In this document: positions 46,404 to 55,162 of the stretch, one piece after another
How positions within the stretch are numbered: the stretch's first letter is position 1
Layout of the letters: each line of letters opens with the position of its first letter
Source of the DNA: Burkholderia sp. BCC0322
GTDB lineage: Bacteria > Pseudomonadota > Gammaproteobacteria > Burkholderiales > Burkholderiaceae
DNA length: 64,000 nt
Direction: 5' to 3'
Assembly: GCF_902833045.1 (NCBI RefSeq)
Contig: NZ_CADFDU010000001.1
Coordinates: forward strand, 62,001-126,000
Translations under genes and position numbers: made by a program
Notes under the pieces: generated by a model
What the model was told of the DNA's origin: nothing
The model's input: only the letters and a program-made list of their open reading frames with translations
Database searches by the model: none

Positions 46404-46432
46404 ACGGGCTCCGCAAGGAGCCCGTTTTTTTT
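46404..46432 (+). terminator. Rho-independent terminator after binding protein copy 2
   Basis: Perfect 9-bp stem ACGGGCTCC / GGAGCCCGT with a GCAA loop and a run of eight Ts, 35 bases after the stop. Confidence 0.92.
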
Positions 46433-46591
46433 ACGCGCGCGGCGCCGGCTGCGTTATTTTTTCTGCGCCAACCTGATGATTCTCAAAGAAAATCGACGTG
46501 CTCTGGCGCCGGTTTGATGGCGGCGAGGGGGCAACGTACAATCGATCCTCCACGCACACCGGATCATTCGCGGCTGCGCCGCACCCCCATC

Positions 46592-47707
46592 ATGCAAACG
46601 CAGACCCATCCGCTGATTTCCCCCGCCGTCGGTACCGAACGCCACATCACGAGCTTTCACTACGGCCCGCGCGGCGGCAAGAAGGTCTATATCCAGTCGT
46701 CGCTGCATGCGGACGAACTGCCCGGCATGCTGGTCGCCACGCTGCTGCGCCGCAAGATCGCGGCGCTCGAGACGGCCGGCAAGCTGCGCGGCGAAGTCGT
46801 CATCGTGCCCGTGCCGAACCCGATCGGCCTGTCGCAGCACGTGTTCGGCGATCACCTCGGCCGCTTCGAGCTCGGCTCGATGCAGAACTTCAACCGCAAT
46901 TTCTACGATCTCGCGGCACTCGTGCTGCCGCGCGTCGAAAGCCGCCTCACGCACGACGCGCAGCACAACCTCGTCGCCGTGCGCGCCGCGATGCGCGAAG
47001 CGCTCGACGAGCAGAAGCCGCGCACCGAGCTCGACTCGCAGCGCCTCGCGCTGCAGAAGCTGTCGTTCGACGCCGATATCGTGCTCGACCTGCACTGCGA
47101 CAGCGACGCGGTGATGCACCTCTACACAAATCCCGATCTGTGGGCGGACGTCGAGCCGCTGTCGCGCTATCTCGACGCGCAGGCGTCGCTGCTCGCGCTG
47201 AATTCGGTCGGCAACCCGTTCGACGAGATCCACAGCTTCTGCTGGTCGGACCTGCGCAGCCGCTTCGGCGACCGCTTCCCGATCCCGAACGGCGCGATTT
47301 CCGTCACCGTCGAGCTGCGCAGCGAGCGCGACGTGTCGTACGAGTTCGCCGAGAAGGACGCGCAGGCGATCGTCGAATACCTGACCGAGCGCGGTGTCGT
47401 CGACGGCACGCCGGCGCCGCTGCCGCCGCTCGCGCATCCGGCCACGCCGCTCGCGGGCACCGATCCGCTCGTCGCGCCGGTGTCGGGCGTGATCGTGTTC
47501 CGCACGCCGGTCGGCGCGATGATCGAGGCCGGCCAGGCCGTGGCCGACATCGTCGATCCGCTGACCGATCGCGTCGTCACGCTGAAGAGCAGCGTGTCGG
47601 GCGTGCTGTACGCGCGCCAGATCGTGCGCTTCGCGACGGCCGGCATGGAAGTCGCGCGGATTGCCGGCGCGACCGCGATCCGCACGGGTTCGCTGCTGTC
47701 GGCCTGA
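46592..47707 (+). CDS. Succinylglutamate desuccinylase/aspartoacylase family deacylase (copy 2)
   Basis: A 371-residue zinc deacylase, exactly as long as copy 1 at 23437-24552 and clearly paralogous. SSLHADELPGM gives HxxE, DIVLDLHCDSDAVMHLY the third His, FNRNF the substrate Arg, VTVELRSERDVSYEFAEKDA the catalytic Glu. The C-terminal APVSGVIVFRTPVGAMIEAGQAVADIVDPLTD forms the biotinyl-like barrel. The ATG at 46592 matches the start of copy 1 (MQTQ versus MQIR). It probably acts on an N-acyl amino acid whose import involves the adjacent binding protein. Confidence 0.86.
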   Translation: MQTQTHPLISPAVGTERHITSFHYGPRGGKKVYIQSSLHADELPGMLVATLLRRKIAALETAGKLRGEVVIVPVPNPIGLSQHVFGDHLGRFELGSMQNFNRNFYDLAALVLPRVESRLTHDAQHNLVAVRAAMREALDEQKPRTELDSQRLALQKLSFDADIVLDLHCDSDAVMHLYTNPDLWADVEPLSRYLDAQASLLALNSVGNPFDEIHSFCWSDLRSRFGDRFPIPNGAISVTVELRSERDVSYEFAEKDAQAIVEYLTERGVVDGTPAPLPPLAHPATPLAGTDPLVAPVSGVIVFRTPVGAMIEAGQAVADIVDPLTDRVVTLKSSVSGVLYARQIVRFATAGMEVARIAGATAIRTGSLLSA

Positions 47708-47765
47708 GCGGCCGGCCCGCGCGCCGGAGAACGGCGCGCACCGCGCTCACCCGCGCGCAGCAACG

Positions 47766-47797
47766 AAATCGCCCGCTTGCGCGGGCGATTTGCTTTT
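47766..47797. terminator. Bidirectional hairpin terminator
   Basis: Perfect 11-bp stem AAATCGCCCGC / GCGGGCGATTT with a TTGC loop followed by GCTTTT, between converging deacylase and metQ genes. Confidence 0.8.
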
Positions 47798-47846
47798 CGG
47801 AATGCCCGGGCGATCCATCCGGCCGGGCGGCGGCACGCGTGAGCGC

Positions 47847-48653
47847 TCAGAACGCCGGCACGATCGCGCCACCGAACTTCTGGTCGATGAACTTGCGCAC
47901 GTCGTCCGATTCATAGGCCGCGACGAGCTTCTTCACCCACGGCTTGTCCTTGTCCTGCGCACGCACCGCGATCAGGTTCGCGTACGGCCCGCGCAGGTCC
48001 TCGATCGCGATCGCATCCTTCACCGGCGTGAGCCCGGCCTTCACCGCGTAGTCGGTGTTGATCGACGCGGCATCGAGATCGGGCAGCGCGCGCGGCAACT
48101 GCGCGGCGTCGAGTTCGACGATCTTGATCTTCTTCGGGTTCTCGGCGACGTCGAGCGGCGTCGCGTTCACGCCGTTGGTGCCGGCGCCCGCCTTCAGCTT
48201 GATCACGCCGTACTTCTGCAACAGCAGCAGCGCGCGGTTGCCATTCGACGGGTCGTTCTGGATCCCGACCTTCGCGCCCGCCGGCAAGTCCTTCAGCGAC
48301 TTGAGCTTCTTCGAGTAGAAGCCCATCGGCGCCGTGTACGTGAGCCCGACGTTGACGATCTTGTAGCCACGCTGCTTGATCTGGCTGTCGAGGAACGGCT
48401 GGTGCTGGAAACCGTTCGCGTCGAGATCGCCGGAATCGAGCGCCGCGTTCGGCTGCACGTAGTCGTTGAATTCGATGACCTTGATCGCGAGGCCTTCACG
48501 CGCGGCGACCTTCGTCACCTCGGTCCAGATCTGCGCGTCGGGGCCACTCATCGTGCCGATCTTCAGCGTTTGCGGGTCGGCGTGTGCGCCGGGCGCCGCG
48601 AATGCCAGCGCCGCGGCGAGTACGCCGAGGCCGGTCAGGAATGAACGTCGCAT
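47847..48653 (-). CDS. metQ: MetQ/NlpA family substrate-binding protein
   Basis: A 268-residue periplasmic protein. LKIGTMSGPDAQIWTEVTKVAAREGLAIKVIEFNDYVQPNAALDSGDLDANGFQHQPFL is the MetQ family start, and GIQNDPSNGNRALLLLQKYGVIKL follows as in methionine-binding proteins. The signal peptide (RRSFLTGLGVLAAALAFAAPGAHA) has no lipobox cysteine, so it is a soluble periplasmic protein. metN and metI are not nearby. The start at 48653 is at the signal peptide; upstream codons are not supported. It is divergent from a porin gene. Confidence 0.85.
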   Translation of the reverse strand: MRRSFLTGLGVLAAALAFAAPGAHADPQTLKIGTMSGPDAQIWTEVTKVAAREGLAIKVIEFNDYVQPNAALDSGDLDANGFQHQPFLDSQIKQRGYKIVNVGLTYTAPMGFYSKKLKSLKDLPAGAKVGIQNDPSNGNRALLLLQKYGVIKLKAGAGTNGVNATPLDVAENPKKIKIVELDAAQLPRALPDLDAASINTDYAVKAGLTPVKDAIAIEDLRGPYANLIAVRAQDKDKPWVKKLVAAYESDDVRKFIDQKFGGAIVPAF

Positions 48654-48961
48654 GGTGTCCTCTTGTCCCGTGTCGTTTGTTGGAACACGGATCGTGGCAT
48701 GGGGCCGGAACGCCGCCAACCAAGCTTATTTCATGTGCATATTCCCGCCGCTGATCGATTCTCAGCCGAATTCGGTATAACCCCCGATAGCGCAACCGGG
48801 CAGAATTCGGTGTCGCATCGACGCCACACATTCTTCATATGACAGTCGCTGTCATATTCATTACGTGGCCTCTCGATAAAGTTGCCGCCGGTCCGTGAAA
48901 GCGCCCAGAGAGAGCGCCGGAACCGCAACTGGACACGCCATTTATTCGCTCGGAGAATCCT
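48654..48961. other. Divergent promoter gap between metQ and the porin
   Basis: A 308-base gap without a gene. It contains a perfect 21-base palindrome (48837-48857) and, near its right end, the porin ribosome site GGAG (48952-48955). Confidence 0.6.
48837..48857. promoter_or_regulatory. Perfect 21-base palindrome upstream of the porin
   Basis: Arms ATATGACAG and CTGTCATAT around TCG, about 105 bases before the porin start and 184 bases before metQ. It is a strong operator candidate; the regulator is unknown. Confidence 0.5.
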
Positions 48962-50113
48962 TTGAACAAGAAACTGTTGACCATCGCCGTTCTGGCAGCA
49001 ACGACCGGCGCAGCTCACGCACAAAGCAGCGTGACCCTGTACGGCGTCATCGATGCAGGTATCAGCTACGTGAACCACAGCAAGACCGCTACCGGCAGCG
49101 GCAAGCTGTTCAAGTATGACGACGGCGTGGCCCAGGGCAGCCGTTGGGGCCTGCGCGGCACCGAAGACCTCGGTGGCGGCCTGAAGGCGATCTTCGTGCT
49201 CGAAAACGGCTTCAACAGCGGCAACGGCACGATCGGCCAGGGCGGCGCGATCTTCGGTCGTCAGGCTTACGTCGGCCTGAGCCAGTCGCAATACGGCACG
49301 GTCACGTTCGGCCGCCAGTACTCGTTCTCGACCGACGTCCTCGGCTCGAACTACTCGACGGGCGGCAACACGGTCGCGGGTAACTACGCGTACCACGTGA
49401 ACGACATCGACCAGCTCACGTCGAGCCGCATCAACAACTCGGTGAAGTTCCAGAGCGCGAACTACTCGGGCTTCACGTTCGGCGCGTTGTACGGCTTCTC
49501 GAACTCGACCGACTTCGCTGGCGCACCGGGCACGGGCGCCACGAACACGGGCGGCTCGTCGCGCGCATACAGCTTCGGCCTGAACTATGCAAACGGCCCG
49601 TTCTCGCTCGGCGCCGCCTACACGGACATCCGCTTCCCGAGCCAGTCGACGCCGGCGTTCTCGACGTCGATCGCGAACATCGCGCTGACCAACATCCGCG
49701 ACCTGCGCACGTACGGCGTCGGCGGCCGCTACGTCTTCGGCCCGGCAACCGCATGGGCCCTGTGGACGCGCACGCAGTTCACCCCGATCGCTGCCGGCGC
49801 ATCGGGCACGTTCTACAACGCATACGAAGCAGGCCTGAAGTACGCGATCACGCCGGCCCTGTCGGCAGCAGCTGGCTACACGTACACGAACGCCACGCAG
49901 AGCGGCAGCTCGGCGCACTGGAACCAAGGCAACCTGGCGCTCGACTACGCACTCAGCAAGCGTACGGACGTGTACGGCCTGGTGATCTACCAGAAGGCGT
50001 CGGGCAACAACGTGCAGGCGCAGATCGGTTCGAGCACGAGCTACTTCAGCACGTCGGGCACCGGCTCGTCGAACCAGCTCGCCGCTCGCGTCGGTATCCG
50101 TCACAAGTTCTAA
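48962..50113 (+). CDS. General porin with TTG start (OpcP-like)
   Basis: A 383-residue outer-membrane porin. The start is TTG at 48962, with GGAG 7-10 bases upstream; the next residues NKKLLTIAVLAATTGAAHA are a full signal peptide and no ATG is better placed. The mature start QSSVTLYGVIDAGISYVNHS and the end RVGIRHKF are typical of betaproteobacterial porins, and GRQAYVGLSQSQYGTVTFGRQYSF is the strand before loop 3. Codon choice is highly uniform, fitting high expression, and two strong terminators follow. It is probably the major porin of the pair in this window. Confidence 0.93.
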   Translation: MNKKLLTIAVLAATTGAAHAQSSVTLYGVIDAGISYVNHSKTATGSGKLFKYDDGVAQGSRWGLRGTEDLGGGLKAIFVLENGFNSGNGTIGQGGAIFGRQAYVGLSQSQYGTVTFGRQYSFSTDVLGSNYSTGGNTVAGNYAYHVNDIDQLTSSRINNSVKFQSANYSGFTFGALYGFSNSTDFAGAPGTGATNTGGSSRAYSFGLNYANGPFSLGAAYTDIRFPSQSTPAFSTSIANIALTNIRDLRTYGVGGRYVFGPATAWALWTRTQFTPIAAGASGTFYNAYEAGLKYAITPALSAAAGYTYTNATQSGSSAHWNQGNLALDYALSKRTDVYGLVIYQKASGNNVQAQIGSSTSYFSTSGTGSSNQLAARVGIRHKF

Positions 50114-50148
50114 AGCGTCCGCTTAACTCGCGGATCACGACGGCAAGA

Positions 50149-50178
50149 AGCGCCCCGCTCCACGCGGGGCGCTTTTTT
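50149..50178 (+). terminator. Rho-independent terminator after the porin
   Basis: Perfect 10-bp stem AGCGCCCCGC / GCGGGGCGCT with a TCCAC loop and six Ts, 36 bases after the stop. Confidence 0.93.
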
Positions 50179-50237
50179 ATGTGCTTTTAAGTTTCGCTTA
50201 ATTCTGGGCTGAGAGGATGCTCTCACCCCCCCTGTTG

Positions 50238-50266
50238 GCCGCCTGAGCATCGGCGGCTTTTTTTTT
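50238..50266 (+). terminator. Second hairpin terminator
   Basis: Stem GCCGCC / GGCGGC with an 8-base loop, followed by nine Ts. It backs up the porin terminator or ends a short transcript. Confidence 0.8.
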
Positions 50267-50317
50267 GAACCGCCGACGGCGCCGCCATCGATTGCCCACA
50301 AGACAGGATCGGAGGCC

Positions 50318-50581
50318 ATGATGATCGAAGATACCGTTTTCAGCCATCTGCACGCGATTCTGACGTGCCAACACTCGCTGCCGGTCCAGAGCTGCCGCGT
50401 ATCGGTCGAAATGCAGCGCCCGTGGGGCCGCCCGTACCGGCTCGTCGAATGGACGATGCATCTCGACGCGCCCGCGCGGCGCCAGATCGTACCGGCCGAA
50501 TCGACCGACGAAGAGATCGCCGAAGTCGTCGCCTCGCACGTGCCGGGGCGGCTTTACGGCGATGGCCGCCTGCAGTTCTGA
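50318..50581 (+). CDS. Small conserved protein of unknown function
   Basis: An 87-residue protein reading MIEDTVFSHLHAILTCQHSLPVQSCRVSVEMQRPWGRPYRLVEWTMHLDAP in its first two thirds and ending HVPGRLYGDGRLQF. CGGAGG lies just upstream of the ATG pair at 50318/50321. There is no signal peptide or membrane segment. Codon use is like its neighbours, so it is probably a real gene. I do not recognise the family. Confidence 0.6.
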   Translation: MMIEDTVFSHLHAILTCQHSLPVQSCRVSVEMQRPWGRPYRLVEWTMHLDAPARRQIVPAESTDEEIAEVVASHVPGRLYGDGRLQF

Positions 50582-50704
50582 ACGCCTTCCCGTTCATCCG
50601 CTTCCCGCATTTCGGTCACGCCGCACGCATCGTGCGGCAGTTGGCCTCGTTTGATGCTGCAATGAAACCTGCTACGCTGCGCGTTTTCGTCCACGCAACA
50701 CACG

Positions 50705-51088
50705 ATGGAAAACGCATTCAACGAACGTGGCGTGATGATCACGCGCAACGGCCTGTCGGCCGCCGGTCAGGTATTCGCACTGCGTGACATCCGCCAGGTC
50801 GATGTCGTCAAGATTCCGAAGAACCGCCTCGTGCCGTCGCTGATCTCGCTGATCGGCGTGGCCGCCGCCGTCGCAGGCGGCATCGCCGGATCAAGCGCCG
50901 TGCTCGTCGTCGGCGTGATGCTCGCCGTCGTCGGCTATCTGGCGTGGACCACGCAGGATGTCACGTACCGCCTGATGGTCGAGATGCCCGACGGCAAGCG
51001 CGAAGCGCTGTCGAGCGTCGACGTCGAGTTCGTCGAACGCGTCGCACAGGTCGTGCGCGATGCGCAGGCCGCAACGACGGCCGGCTGA
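50705..51088 (+). CDS. DUF6232-like small membrane protein
   Basis: A 127-residue protein. A short N-terminal beta segment (VMITRNGLSAAGQVFALRDIRQVDV) is followed by two adjacent membrane helices (LISLIGVAAAVAGGIAGSSAVLVVGVMLAVVGYLAW) and a soluble C-terminal beta-alpha part (YRLMVEMPDGKREALSSVDVEFVERVAQVVRDA). This layout matches DUF6232 proteins, which are common in bacteria and of unknown function. It stands alone. Confidence 0.65.
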   Translation: MENAFNERGVMITRNGLSAAGQVFALRDIRQVDVVKIPKNRLVPSLISLIGVAAAVAGGIAGSSAVLVVGVMLAVVGYLAWTTQDVTYRLMVEMPDGKREALSSVDVEFVERVAQVVRDAQAATTAG

Positions 51089-51286
51089 TTCCGTTCGCCC
51101 TCCCCTGCACGCTTCGAAACGCTGCGCCCGGCTGTGCGCAGCGCGTTTCGCGTCGCGCAACGGCGCAGCCGATTACCTCTTCGAATCGCGTTCCGCCCCC
51201 CTCGCCAACACCGCGCCTGCGCTGCATACGCTGACCGCCTAGTATGGAAAGAGCGGCTCGCCGCCGCATCGTCCGAGGAGGCCAGC

Positions 51287-51514
51287 ATGAACGTCCAGGC
51301 GCTGTCCGGCACGCTTCGCGCGCAGGAACTGCTGATCGTATCGATGATCCGCGCGCTTCCCCCTGACGCACGCCGTGTGCTCGTCGAGCTCTACACCGAA
51401 CAGATCGCATTCGCCGAACAGGCCGGCCTCGAAGGCCACGGCGATCGCGCGACGCATGACGCGTTCATCACGCATGCTCGCAACCTGCTGATCCGCATCG
51501 AAGCGCTGGCCTGA
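51287..51514 (+). CDS. Small helical protein of unknown function
   Basis: A 75-residue, mainly helical protein: ALSGTLRAQELLIVSMIRALPPDARRVLVELYTEQIAFAEQAG and so on. GAGGAGG precedes the ATG at 51287 by about six bases. The stop codon lies inside the loop of a terminator hairpin. I do not recognise the family. Confidence 0.6.
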   Translation: MNVQALSGTLRAQELLIVSMIRALPPDARRVLVELYTEQIAFAEQAGLEGHGDRATHDAFITHARNLLIRIEALA

Positions 51515-51530
51515 CACGCCAGCGCTTTTT
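51502..51530 (+). terminator. Rho-independent terminator overlapping a stop codon
   Basis: Perfect 9-bp stem AGCGCTGGC / GCCAGCGCT, loop CTGACAC containing the TGA stop, then TTTT. The last codons of the 75-residue gene form the left arm. Confidence 0.88.
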
Positions 51531-51605
51531 CCCGAATTTCCCGCCACGGCTCGCCCGAGCCGCGCAGGTAAGCGCTCACCCACACGAGCCGCTTTCCGTT
51601 CTTGT

Positions 51606-51624
51606 ATTGATAATAATTCTCATT
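51606..51624 (+). promoter_or_regulatory. Fur box upstream of hmuR
   Basis: ATTGATAATAATTCTCATT matches the Fur consensus (GATAATGATAATCATTATC) through its GATAAT and TCATT halves. It lies 128 bases before hmuR in a short AT-rich island, predicting iron-repressed transcription of hmuRSTUV. Confidence 0.75.
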
Positions 51625-51752
51625 TACACTGGTAAAGTTATCAGTATCCTTTCAATTCGCCGCTCGCCGCCTTCCGTGCGCGGGCGGGCCAGCCAGGTGA
51701 ACGCGTCACCCAGCCAGCCTCCGGGCTTGTCATCATCAATGGGAGACCACCT

Positions 51753-54020
51753 GTGCATTGCTATACGCTGGCGCGGCGGCCGATCTGTGCCGCGCTGTTC
51801 GGCGCGTTCGGCCTGTCCGCCGCCTCGGCTCACGCCGATTCGACGCCGCAAGGCGCCACCCCGCCTTCCGCCATCCTCGTCGCCGCATCCACGCGCGGCG
51901 ACCCGGCGCTGCTCGACCCCGTGACCGTCACGGCCAACCGCACCGCCACGGCCGCGAGCCGCACGGCGGCGTCCGTCTCGGTGATCACCGACGAGGATCT
52001 GGAGGAACAGCAGGCCACCAACATCAAGGACGCATTGCGCTACGAGCCGGGCGTCACCGTGCGCCGCACCGCGTACCGGCCCGGCAGCGCCGCGCTCGGC
52101 GGCGGCCGGGACGGCGATTCGAGCATCAACATCCGTGGCCTCGAAGGCAATCGCGTGCTGCTGATGGAGGACGGCATCCGCCTGCCGAACGCGTTTTCGT
52201 TCGGGCCGCTCGAAGCCGGGCGCGGCGACTACGCCGATCTCGACACGCTCAAGCGCATCGAGATCCTGCGCGGGCCGGCCTCGGCGCTCTACGGCAGCGA
52301 CGGCCTGACCGGCGCGGTGAACTTCATCACGAAGGATCCGCGCGACCTGCTGTCGATCTACAACAAGCCCTACTACTTCTCGTTCCGGCCGAGCTACGAC
52401 TCGGCCGATCGCAGCGTCGGCGCGACGGTATCGGCCGCGGGCGGCAACGATCGCGTGCAGGGAATGATCATCGCCGACGGCCGGCGCGGCCACGAAGTCG
52501 ACACGCGCGGCAGCAACAACTCGGCGAGCACGCTGCGCACCACGTCGAACCCGCAGGACGTCTATTCGGAATCGCTGCTCGGCAAGCTCGTGCTGACGCC
52601 CACCACGCGCGACACGATCAAGTTCACCGCCGAAACGGTGCAGCGCCGCGTGAGCACCGACGTGCTGTCGGCGATCAGCCCGCCGACCACGCTCGGCCTC
52701 ACGACCTACGACCGGCTCGAGCGCAACCGCTTCAGCGTCGGCTACGACTTCCGCGACGATGGATTCCGCTGGTTCCAGTCCGCGCACGTGCAGTTCTACT
52801 ATCAGGACGCGAAGCAGGACCAGTATGCGTTCGAGACGCGCGGCAGGGCGGCTTCGCGTTCGCGCGACAACCAGTACAAGGAGCGCACGTTCGGCGGCTC
52901 CGCGTTCGCCGAAAGCGGCTTCGCGACCGGCCCGTTCGCGCACAAGCTGCTGTATGGCGTCGACGGCAGCGTGTCGCGCGTGACGAACCTGCGCGACGGC
53001 ACGGTGCCGGGCGTCGGCGAAGCGTTCCCGAACAAGGCGTTCCCCGACACCGACTACACGCTGTTCGGCGCGTTCGTGCAAGACCAGATCGGCTACGGCC
53101 GCCTGCTCGTCACGCCGGGCCTGCGCTTCGACACGTACCGGCTGAGCCCGACCGAAAACGATCCGCTGTTCACCGGCAAGGCCGTGTCGACGAGCGCGAA
53201 CGAACTGTCGCCGCGCGTCGCCGTGCTCTACGAGATCACGCCCGCGGTCATTCCGTACGTGCAGTACGCGCACGGCTTCCGCGCGCCGACGCCCGACCAG
53301 GTGAACAGCAGCTTCTCGAACCCGGTGCACGGCTACACGTCGATCGGCAATCCGAACCTGAAGCCCGAGACGAGCGATACGTTCGAAGCCGGCCTGCGCG
53401 GCAAGGCCGGCACCGGCTACGGCGTCGTGCGCTACAGCGCCGCCGCGTTCACGGGCCGCTACCGCAACTTCATCTCGCGCACGACGATCGCCGGCAGCGG
53501 CCGGCCAACCGACCCGTTCGTGTTCCAGTACGTGAACTTCGCCGACGCGCGCATTCACGGCCTCGAAGGCCGCGCCGAATGGGTGATGCCGAACGGCGTC
53601 ACGCTGAAGACGGCGATGGCGTTCACGAAGGGTTCGACGCAGAACGATGGCGCGGCCAGCCAGCCGCTCAACACCGTCAACCCGTTCTCGGCCGTGTTCG
53701 GCGTGCGCTACGAGCCGACCGAGCGCTGGTACGTGCAGACCGACCTGCTGTTCCAGGCCGCGAAGCGCGGCAAGGACATCGACAAGTCCGACTGTTCGAA
53801 CAAGGCGTGCTTCTCGCCGCCGTCGTCACTGGTCGTCGACCTGCGCGGCGGCTACCGCTTCAACAAGCACGTGAGCGCGACGATCGGCATCCGCAACCTG
53901 TTCGACCGCAAGTACTGGAACTGGTCGGACGTGCGCGGCATCGCGGCCGATTCGCAGGTGCTCGATGCCTATACGTCATCCGGACGCACGGTCGCCGTCA
54001 GCATGAAAGTGGATTTCTGA
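51753..54020 (+). CDS. hmuR: TonB-dependent haem/haemoglobin receptor
   Basis: A 755-residue outer-membrane receptor. The signal peptide ends at about residue 28 (SAASAHA). LDPVTVTANRTATAASR is the TonB-box region, the plug spans about 60-190 (RTAASVSVITDEDLEEQQATNIKDALRYEPGV, IRGLEGNRVLLMEDGIRL, RIEILRGPASALYGSDGLTGAVNF), and the barrel ends in VSMKVDF. YAHGFRAPTPDQVN and NPNLKPETSDTFEAG are the FRAP and NPNL boxes of haem receptors, with a His between them (VHGYTSIG). It leads the hmuSTUV operon and has a Fur box upstream. Confidence 0.93.
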   Translation: MHCYTLARRPICAALFGAFGLSAASAHADSTPQGATPPSAILVAASTRGDPALLDPVTVTANRTATAASRTAASVSVITDEDLEEQQATNIKDALRYEPGVTVRRTAYRPGSAALGGGRDGDSSINIRGLEGNRVLLMEDGIRLPNAFSFGPLEAGRGDYADLDTLKRIEILRGPASALYGSDGLTGAVNFITKDPRDLLSIYNKPYYFSFRPSYDSADRSVGATVSAAGGNDRVQGMIIADGRRGHEVDTRGSNNSASTLRTTSNPQDVYSESLLGKLVLTPTTRDTIKFTAETVQRRVSTDVLSAISPPTTLGLTTYDRLERNRFSVGYDFRDDGFRWFQSAHVQFYYQDAKQDQYAFETRGRAASRSRDNQYKERTFGGSAFAESGFATGPFAHKLLYGVDGSVSRVTNLRDGTVPGVGEAFPNKAFPDTDYTLFGAFVQDQIGYGRLLVTPGLRFDTYRLSPTENDPLFTGKAVSTSANELSPRVAVLYEITPAVIPYVQYAHGFRAPTPDQVNSSFSNPVHGYTSIGNPNLKPETSDTFEAGLRGKAGTGYGVVRYSAAAFTGRYRNFISRTTIAGSGRPTDPFVFQYVNFADARIHGLEGRAEWVMPNGVTLKTAMAFTKGSTQNDGAASQPLNTVNPFSAVFGVRYEPTERWYVQTDLLFQAAKRGKDIDKSDCSNKACFSPPSSLVVDLRGGYRFNKHVSATIGIRNLFDRKYWNWSDVRGIAADSQVLDAYTSSGRTVAVSMKVDF

Positions 54021-54070
54021 TGCGCGCCGCCCGCGCTGCCTCCCCCAACCGTTACTTGAAGGAGTCCGAC

Positions 54071-55162
54071 ATGATGCAATCCGCCCTTCCCGGTCAACCG
54101 GCCACGCCGGCCCGCGCGGCCGCCGCGCTGCGCGACGCGTTCGTCAAGCTCAAGACCGAGCGCCAGCTGCGCAACCGCGACGCCGCGCAGGCGCTCGGTG
54201 TCAGCGAAGGCGAGGCGCTCGCCGCGTTCGTCGGCGAGCACGTCGTGCGGCTCGACGCGCGCTTTCCGGCGATGTTCGAGGAAATGCCGCGCCTCGGCCG
54301 CGTAATGGCGCTCACGCGCAACGACACGGCCGTCCACGAGAAAGATGGCGAATATGCGCAGATGAGCCATGACGGCCCCGTCGGCCTCGCGCTCGGCGAT
54401 ATCGACCTGCGCATCTTCTATCGCCACTGGGTGTCGGCGTTCGCCGTGCGCGACGAAACCGCGCACGGCCCGCTGAAGAGCCTGCAGTTCTTCGACGCGC
54501 AGGGCCATGCGATCCACAAGGTCTACCTGCGCGCGCACAGCGACCACGCCGCGTACGACGCGTTCGTCGAGCGCTGGCGTGCGCCGTCGCAGGAGCCGGG
54601 CCTCGAGGTCGCGCCCGCTGCGCCGAAAACACCCGAGCGCGCCGACACCGAGATCGATGTCGCGGGCTTTCGCGCCGCGTGGGACGCGATGACCGACACG
54701 CACCAGTTCTTCGGCATCACGCAGCGCTTCGGCGTGAGCCGCATGCAGGCGCTGCGCCTCGCCGATCCGCAATACGCGTATCCGGTCGAAACCGCGCATG
54801 CGCTGCGTCACGTGCTCCAGCAGGCGGCGCAAAGCGGCCAGCCGATCATGGTGTTCGTCGGCAACGCGGGAATGATCCAGATCCATACCGGCCCCGTCGC
54901 GAACGTGCGCGAGGTCGGCGCATGGATCAACGTGCTCGACCCGGGCTTCAACCTGCACGTGCGCGAGGACCTGATCGCCGCCGCGTGGGTCGTGAAGAAG
55001 CCGACGAGCGACGGCATCGTCACGTCGCTCGAGCTGTTCGACCGGCAGGGCGACCATGTCGCGCTGCTGTTCGGCGAACGCAAACCCGGCAAGGTGGAAC
55101 GCGACGACTGGCGCGCGCTCGTCGCGACGCTGCCGGCCGCGGCACGCGGGGGCGCGCGGTGA
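54071..55162 (+). CDS. hmuS: Haemin-degrading factor HmuS
   Basis: A 363-residue cytoplasmic haem-handling protein with the duplicated HemS/ChuX fold; the halves are about 25-180 and 200-350. LRNRDAAQALGVSEGEALAA and FGVSRMQALRLADPQYAYPV are the matching helical starts, and RNDTAVHEKDGEY and GNAGMIQIHTGPV the matching strands. Such proteins accept haem from HmuTUV and release its iron. AAGGAG precedes the ATG at 54071 by about eight bases. The stop overlaps the GTG of hmuT. Confidence 0.92.
   Translation: MMQSALPGQPATPARAAAALRDAFVKLKTERQLRNRDAAQALGVSEGEALAAFVGEHVVRLDARFPAMFEEMPRLGRVMALTRNDTAVHEKDGEYAQMSHDGPVGLALGDIDLRIFYRHWVSAFAVRDETAHGPLKSLQFFDAQGHAIHKVYLRAHSDHAAYDAFVERWRAPSQEPGLEVAPAAPKTPERADTEIDVAGFRAAWDAMTDTHQFFGITQRFGVSRMQALRLADPQYAYPVETAHALRHVLQQAAQSGQPIMVFVGNAGMIQIHTGPVANVREVGAWINVLDPGFNLHVREDLIAAAWVVKKPTSDGIVTSLELFDRQGDHVALLFGERKPGKVERDDWRALVATLPAAARGGAR

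Noticed and set aside
50203-50236. CTGAGA followed by a small hairpin, recalling the thiamine riboswitch
   Set aside because: Only the CTGAGA-like piece is present; the second conserved half of the THI element is absent and the neighbouring gene is not a thiamine gene. The small hairpin lies between two terminators.
51624-53558. Long antisense frame opposite hmuR
   Set aside because: Arginine/valine-rich shadow of the receptor gene without recognisable domains.
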